Shown here piece by piece: positions 61,201-64,000 of a DNA stretch of 64,000 bases (within the stretch, counting starts at the first letter, position 1; each line of letters begins with the position of its first letter). The notes under the pieces are model-generated. The model was not told where the DNA came from and searched no databases. It saw only the letters and a list, made by a program, of their open reading frames with translations. Origin of the DNA: CAJQQY01 sp964564545 (lineage in GTDB: Bacteria > Bacteroidota > Bacteroidia > Chitinophagales > Saprospiraceae); NCBI GenBank assembly GCA_964564545.1, contig CAZMBP010000011.1, positions 1-64,000 of the forward strand. The letters are read 5' to 3'. The position numbers and the translations under genes are program-made.

Positions 61201-63098
61201 GGCATTGCAGTAAAACTCACATTTGCCGGAGGCGAAGTAACATAAATATCTTGAGAAGATTCATCCTCACAGTTTCCGGCAGAGGCAGTCAATTTTATCG
61301 TATGACTTCCTCCACTCAAATTTAGAAAAGGTGGCGGACCAACGGCTTGCCCATCAATCATCCAAACTAAATCTCCAACTGCATTTGAAAAATCAATGAC
61401 TACAGGATCGCCTAAACACCAAATACTATCCACCGAAAATACAGCTAGAGGGTCTTCTGCTGTTACCGTAAATGTATTGTTGCCCTCGCACCCAGATCCA
61501 GAACTACTTTCTACATCATAATTTACTTCTACGGAAGATAAACCATTAGCAATCATTTCACTCACGATGAAGGTGTCTACATCTATACACGTAGGACAAT
61601 CTGTACTCGAAAATATCCCTCCAGGCGGAGAAGCGGACATCGTGATCGGATCGCTTGTCGAACAAACTGCCGTATCATTAACTATCACATCAACACCTTC
61701 GACGGTGAAAGTAATACTTTCTGTATCGGCACAATCAGCTATTCCTTTTGAGTAACCAATCTCAAAAACACCTATTTCTACAGGATCAAAAAACACAGAG
61801 TCTCCATAAAAAATCAAGTGCTCTCCTGTCCAAGTTCCTCCAGGCGGATTATATAAAATCATAACCGAATCACTACCAACGCAGAGTGTGGTATCAGCGG
61901 TTGGAAAAAGAATGGAGACATCCTCTTGATCAAAAACGTCAAAAACATCAGTTGTCGTTTGTAAACCACATTCGTTGGATAAACTACAAACGACTGTATA
62001 GCTTCCAACCCCAAGGGTAATTGGAAAATCAGTTTCCACCATTCCATTGATCGTATAGGTGGCATTTGGATTATAATTTTCGGGGGTGTATTCTAGAGTT
62101 AGACAGGCATCAGGTTGATTGGGCGTGTCCAATGATTCCCCTGTTAATACATGAAAAAATAATGTATCAAGATCAGGTTGTTCACATTCATTATCGACTT
62201 CTAGAATTATTTGAAACATTCCTGTATCGGAAAACATAACTTCTAAATCTGGAATATTTGGAGAGGCGTTATTACCACTTGGAGGATCCGTAATATAACT
62301 AGCCTCAACTCCACTTAATGATTGCCATTCATATTGATTTTCAAAAAGAGAGAGTGAATCACCGTCGAGTGGAATAGTAACAGTAGATGGATAAGTGTCC
62401 ATGCAAATGATAAAAGGAACTTCATTGTCATTTACAAATCCTGGGAGTACGGTTGGATTTGAAATAGCAGGATTTATCACTTCTATTTCTTGAGTTATTT
62501 CTCCATCTCCACATTCATTAGATGTCATTAAAGTAACTTGAAAAGTACCTGTCGTTAAATACTCATGGGAGGGATTTTCTTCAGTAGAGGTCGTACCATC
62601 TCCAAAATTCCAAAGGAAAGTATCGCCATTGCAACTTGTATTTTCAAAGTCTACCGTGTTTCCCAAACAGATTACTTGCTCATAATCAAAAAACGCTCTT
62701 GGCTTAAATTTGACTGCAACTGGAGCTGTTTGAAAGTGACAACTCGATCCGTCCGCGCAAAATCGAAAAATTTCCATGGTGATACTATAGACTTCTTGTG
62801 AACCGTCACAGGCTGTCATATCGTCAATGATATATGTATGTGATTGATTGGAAAAATCAGAGACAGTATCCGTTTGCCCGTCATCCCATGTCCACACTAT
62901 TTCATCAATATCATCCATGGTTGTACCTGGATTAACTAAGACCTCAAATGGTTCTCCTTCACAAACGAAGGTTACATTATTAGCAAGTCCCCAATCTGCA
63001 ATGACATCTCCGCATTCTGTTGAAAGGGTACATTCTTGAGCAATAGAAATTTTTAGGATGAAAAATAAAAATGTGGTAATTAAAAGGATTCGTTTCAT
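58290..63098 (-). CDS. PKD- and SprB-repeat surface protein with gliding-type C-terminal domain
   Basis: A 1602-residue surface protein with a signal peptide (about 1-20, ending SIAQ). At least seven PKD domains are marked by 'WDFGDGxTS...P.H.Y' motifs (for example 'FLWNFGDGTTSTEENPSHEY'), plus several immunoglobulin-like modules. Three SprB-type repeats follow (about 1195-1420), with 'GTPDYEFDWSNGATTPDISN', a tail 'PAGTYSVTIEDNNGC', and two analogues. The C-terminal approximately 90 residues, starting 'IPSAFTPNNDGENDLFTLLG' and containing 'FDRWGGMVHH' and 'GVYVFKAKVNY', are the gliding-motility-associated (CHU_C) domain, a type B T9SS signal. It is expected to be secreted and attached through the PorP/SprF protein coded immediately downstream. 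It is probably an adhesin; a role in gliding is possible but not shown. Confidence 0.92.
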   Translation of the reverse strand: MKRILLITTFLFFILKISIAQECTLSTECGDVIADWGLANNVTFVCEGEPFEVLVNPGTTMDDIDEIVWTWDDGQTDTVSDFSNQSHTYIIDDMTACDGSQEVYSITMEIFRFCADGSSCHFQTAPVAVKFKPRAFFDYEQVICLGNTVDFENTSCNGDTFLWNFGDGTTSTEENPSHEYLTTGTFQVTLMTSNECGDGEITQEIEVINPAISNPTVLPGFVNDNEVPFIICMDTYPSTVTIPLDGDSLSLFENQYEWQSLSGVEASYITDPPSGNNASPNIPDLEVMFSDTGMFQIILEVDNECEQPDLDTLFFHVLTGESLDTPNQPDACLTLEYTPENYNPNATYTINGMVETDFPITLGVGSYTVVCSLSNECGLQTTTDVFDVFDQEDVSILFPTADTTLCVGSDSVMILYNPPGGTWTGEHLIFYGDSVFFDPVEIGVFEIGYSKGIADCADTESITFTVEGVDVIVNDTAVCSTSDPITMSASPPGGIFSSTDCPTCIDVDTFIVSEMIANGLSSVEVNYDVESSSGSGCEGNNTFTVTAEDPLAVFSVDSIWCLGDPVVIDFSNAVGDLVWMIDGQAVGPPPFLNLSGGSHTIKLTASAGNCEDESSQDIYVTSPPANVSFTAMPIEGCADLEVTLMNQTGTFDNPSFEWYLDDSLFSTAIQPGTITLGPGLNDTTYTISLSAGNSCDGQVFTQTITVFPKPVPRFGPMQNYYCSGDTVTFSNVSFGGPMNSWLWDYGNGTTSTDSIPLQIIYFTDTIPTTYTISLTATNDCGTETFTYDLVVNPTDVKAFFNIDPLEGCVGVPICLTNLSTLGATVLWDFGDGNTSTQANLCHTYQQAGTFTIKLKAFGCGFDSIQQQVIIHPMPAAGFSNNTITCPGDTLNFINTSTLASNFLWDFGDGTTSNLNNPTHIFSTPGNYLVKLYATTIEGCEDSTMSNVTVLIPPAASFSPSTDSICVNDNITFTNISTPTPFTCFWDFGDGNFSNDCNPSHSFATDGTFSVTLIITNTEGCRDTALQQINVAPLPTPAFDFSQVGDCSPSVVAFINQTTIGESYLWDFGDGNTSSETTPSHTYLSGGTFTVQLTATIGVCSRSVTQTINVVQTPNSEIITPLGQAGCAEWNASFSASPIGNSFNYKWDFGDGAVSFDGDIEHEYVLPGIYEVTLIVDNNGNCPDTAFTQVEIFTPVEASANTIDNLCFGDQMGEINILVLDGTPDYEFDWSNGATTPDISNLPAGTYSVTIEDNNGCTWIEAIEIGQPAAPLSINLLDETIVTCYGGSDGGLVIEANGGTMDYDYLWENGNTTTAINNVPAGNYNITITDANNCVLEEILSVNQNDSISYNAQISNISCFGFNDGQINLDNFSGGVAPYFVTVPQLDSLQGTGFNNLLPDDYTILISDGAGCTQFLNTTIFEPPMIWIALDDDSLEILLGEEIEITSDYNIANPTFVWTPNRWLTCNDCAEPNSQPFNDVTYEVLMLDENGCAARDSIFITVNIERKIAIPSAFTPNNDGENDLFTLLGKNPAVEEVEYFQVFDRWGGMVHHAKNIQLNDYEFGWDGRVRGKNAAVGVYVFKAKVNYIDGESIIFNGQVSLLR

Positions 63099-63317
63099 TT
63101 GAAATTAGAGTTAGAGTGTTTGCAAAAAAAACAAAACTTATTTAGTACTATCAATGATCTGTTAGACTGTAAATAGTTCTAAATTGTATTTTGTGAAAAG
63201 AGGAAAATTCTAAGGAAAATTTAATTGCCTTTATAGCAATTCATAAAAGTACATTTTTACAACAAAAAAATAATTATTCTATGACCACAATTTTTCTAAT
63301 AGCACTTCTCCCCCTTT

Positions 63318-63575
63318 TTATTTCTTTTTTTCAAAAAAATATAAATCTATCTCTTTGTCAGAATTACACAGATTATTGGTTGCTGCGAGTGGGGCAAAAT
63401 TCCCAGTCCCTCCTAATGCATTAGATAATACCGTCAAAGCAGGATTAACTAATTCTTCTACTTCAAAATTATCGGTAAGGGGATAACAAATGGTTTCTTG
63501 AGAAAAAGTAAATGTATTGTTATAACATAGCAATATTATTCATATTGCTATGTTATTTTTGAATTGCTTTTTCAT
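63318..63575 (-). pseudogene. Small exported-protein gene with in-frame TGA in the signal peptide
   Basis: From ATG 63573-63575 the frame reads MKKQFKNNIAI, then TGA at 63540-63542, then IILLCYNNTFTFSQ and about 60 further residues ending in FFEKKK. Without the stop the start would be a normal signal peptide (ending TFSQ) followed by a mature part with paired cysteines (ETICYPL, NLCNSDKE). The stop lies inside a perfect 15-bp inverted repeat (63522-63536 and 63542-63556). Translation could restart at a TTG (63533), but that would destroy the signal. It may be a recent nonsense mutation, a hairpin insertion or a sequence error. It starts four bases after the end of the upstream gene, so it belongs to that operon. 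Family unknown. Confidence 0.4.
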
Positions 63576-63579
63576 TTTT

Positions 63580-64000
63580 TTATAAATCTTTAGAAGTAAT
63601 AATTCCATGTACTTCGTTAGCAATTCTTTCAGCTAATTTATTGCTAGAATCTTTAATTAACTCCTTATCACTTGGAGGTCTTTTAGGCTTCTTCTCTACA
63701 AACAATTTGTCTGATTTGGAAAGTGCTCGTTTATCGCCAGTATAAGTTCCCCATTCATAAACCCAAGGAGCAGACCCCACAATTCGTTTTGTTTCCACTA
63801 CTTCTCCAGTTGCAGTATCTATTATTTTATAGGATATAGTTATTTTAGCAGACGAAGTTTTGGAATGTACTTGAACTTTTGCAGTAACTTTTATCCCTGG
63901 ATCATCTTTGTCACCCTTTTGGGTCTTCTTCTTAATTGTTTTAGTTGAGGTAGTTGGGTCAAGGTCTCTTTGATTGTGGACAATTTCACAATCAATGATA
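63580..64000 (-). CDS. Partial unknown protein, C-terminal part, runs off the window
   Basis: At least 140 codons are open from the window end to TAA at 63580-63582; the 5' part lies beyond 64000. The product is basic and charged: 'TKTIKKKTQKGDKDDPGIKV', then 'AKITISYKIIDTATGEVVET' and the conserved-looking 'IVGSAPWVYEWGTYTGDKRA'. The last helix (SSNKLAERIANEVHGIITS) has the look of the end of a CsgG- or lipoprotein-like protein that binds at a membrane. No firm family. It ends four bases before the damaged gene at 63318-63575, so they are likely one transcript. Confidence 0.7.
   Translation of the reverse strand, partial: IIDCEIVHNQRDLDPTTSTKTIKKKTQKGDKDDPGIKVTAKVQVHSKTSSAKITISYKIIDTATGEVVETKRIVGSAPWVYEWGTYTGDKRALSKSDKLFVEKKPKRPPSDKELIKDSSNKLAERIANEVHGIITSKDL

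Noticed and set aside
58290..63098. Gliding motility adhesin SprB itself
   Set aside because: SprB-type repeats and the C-terminal domain are present, but these modules are shared by many T9SS cargo proteins, and core gliding genes are not in the window.
63522..63556. Hairpin as ordinary terminator of the gene ending at 63580
   Set aside because: It has a TTTTT on the plus side only, and lies inside a frame that continues as a signal peptide, so a terminator for the minus-strand gene is less likely.
1..64000. CRISPR arrays, tRNA, rRNA
   Set aside because: No regularly spaced repeats and no cloverleaf or rRNA core sequences were noticed in the gaps; a dedicated search was not possible.

Overview
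The window reads as a chromosomal segment from a member of the Bacteroidota, most likely a saprospira-type or similar environmental lineage. The evidence is AT-rich DNA, type IX secretion sorting domains (a type A tail on the peptidase at 10826-13555 and a gliding-type C-terminal domain on the 1602-residue protein at 58290-63098), a PorP/SprF-like protein, lipoprotein signals of Bacteroidota type, and a LytTR regulator paired with a TPR sensor kinase. No rRNA, tRNA, CRISPR array, intact insertion sequence or phage structural gene was recognised. The genus cannot be fixed from the sequence alone.

Layout. 1-10.3 kb: three minus-strand genes for exported, surface-type proteins (beta-barrel candidate, 1991-residue giant, fibronectin-III protein). 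10.3-19.7 kb: an accessory stretch with gene relics, a secreted M60-like metallopeptidase, a KilA-N/XRE-fragment module bracketed by nested direct repeats, two small unknown proteins, a lipoprotein sulfatase and an M1 aminopeptidase. 19.9-31.4 kb: one tight minus-strand operon coding for a giant fused pyruvate:ferredoxin oxidoreductase, RnfC-D-G-E-A, an NqrM-like cysteine protein, a plant-type ferredoxin-NADP reductase and RnfB, closed by a terminator. A HEPN-like gene lies upstream of it, and a divergent 6-phosphofructokinase gene follows. 35.2-43.0 kb: a molybdenum hydroxylase cluster (CoxG, S, L, M, D and E-like) followed by two small genes. CoxL carries the form II active-site loop, so true CO dehydrogenase activity is unlikely. 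43.7-49.4 kb: two-component system, thioredoxin, S24-like protein, a cysteine-repeat lipoprotein and a DedA protein. 49.9-56.7 kb: two beta-lactamase-fold serine hydrolases and an exported, membrane-anchored dikinase-like protein with the domain order of glucan water dikinase. 57.1-64.0 kb: PorP/SprF plus a PKD/SprB-repeat adhesin, a gene with an in-frame stop in its signal peptide, and a gene running off the window.

How the genes fit together. The 19.9-31.4 kb operon would take electrons from pyruvate (itself fed by glycolysis, including the divergently encoded phosphofructokinase) to ferredoxin, then either through Rnf to NAD+ with ion pumping or through the reductase to NADP+. This is an inference from gene content. 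It is the most system-like feature here, together with the exported dikinase, which faces a compartment where ATP is not expected.

Small repeats are abundant. They include a 159-bp MITE with IS1031-type ends, a two-copy palindrome family flanking the coxDE-like genes, a two-copy family with TGACGCAGAC ends (one copy inside the rnf operon), and a REP-like palindrome. All family assignments are from reading motifs by eye, and no database search was possible.
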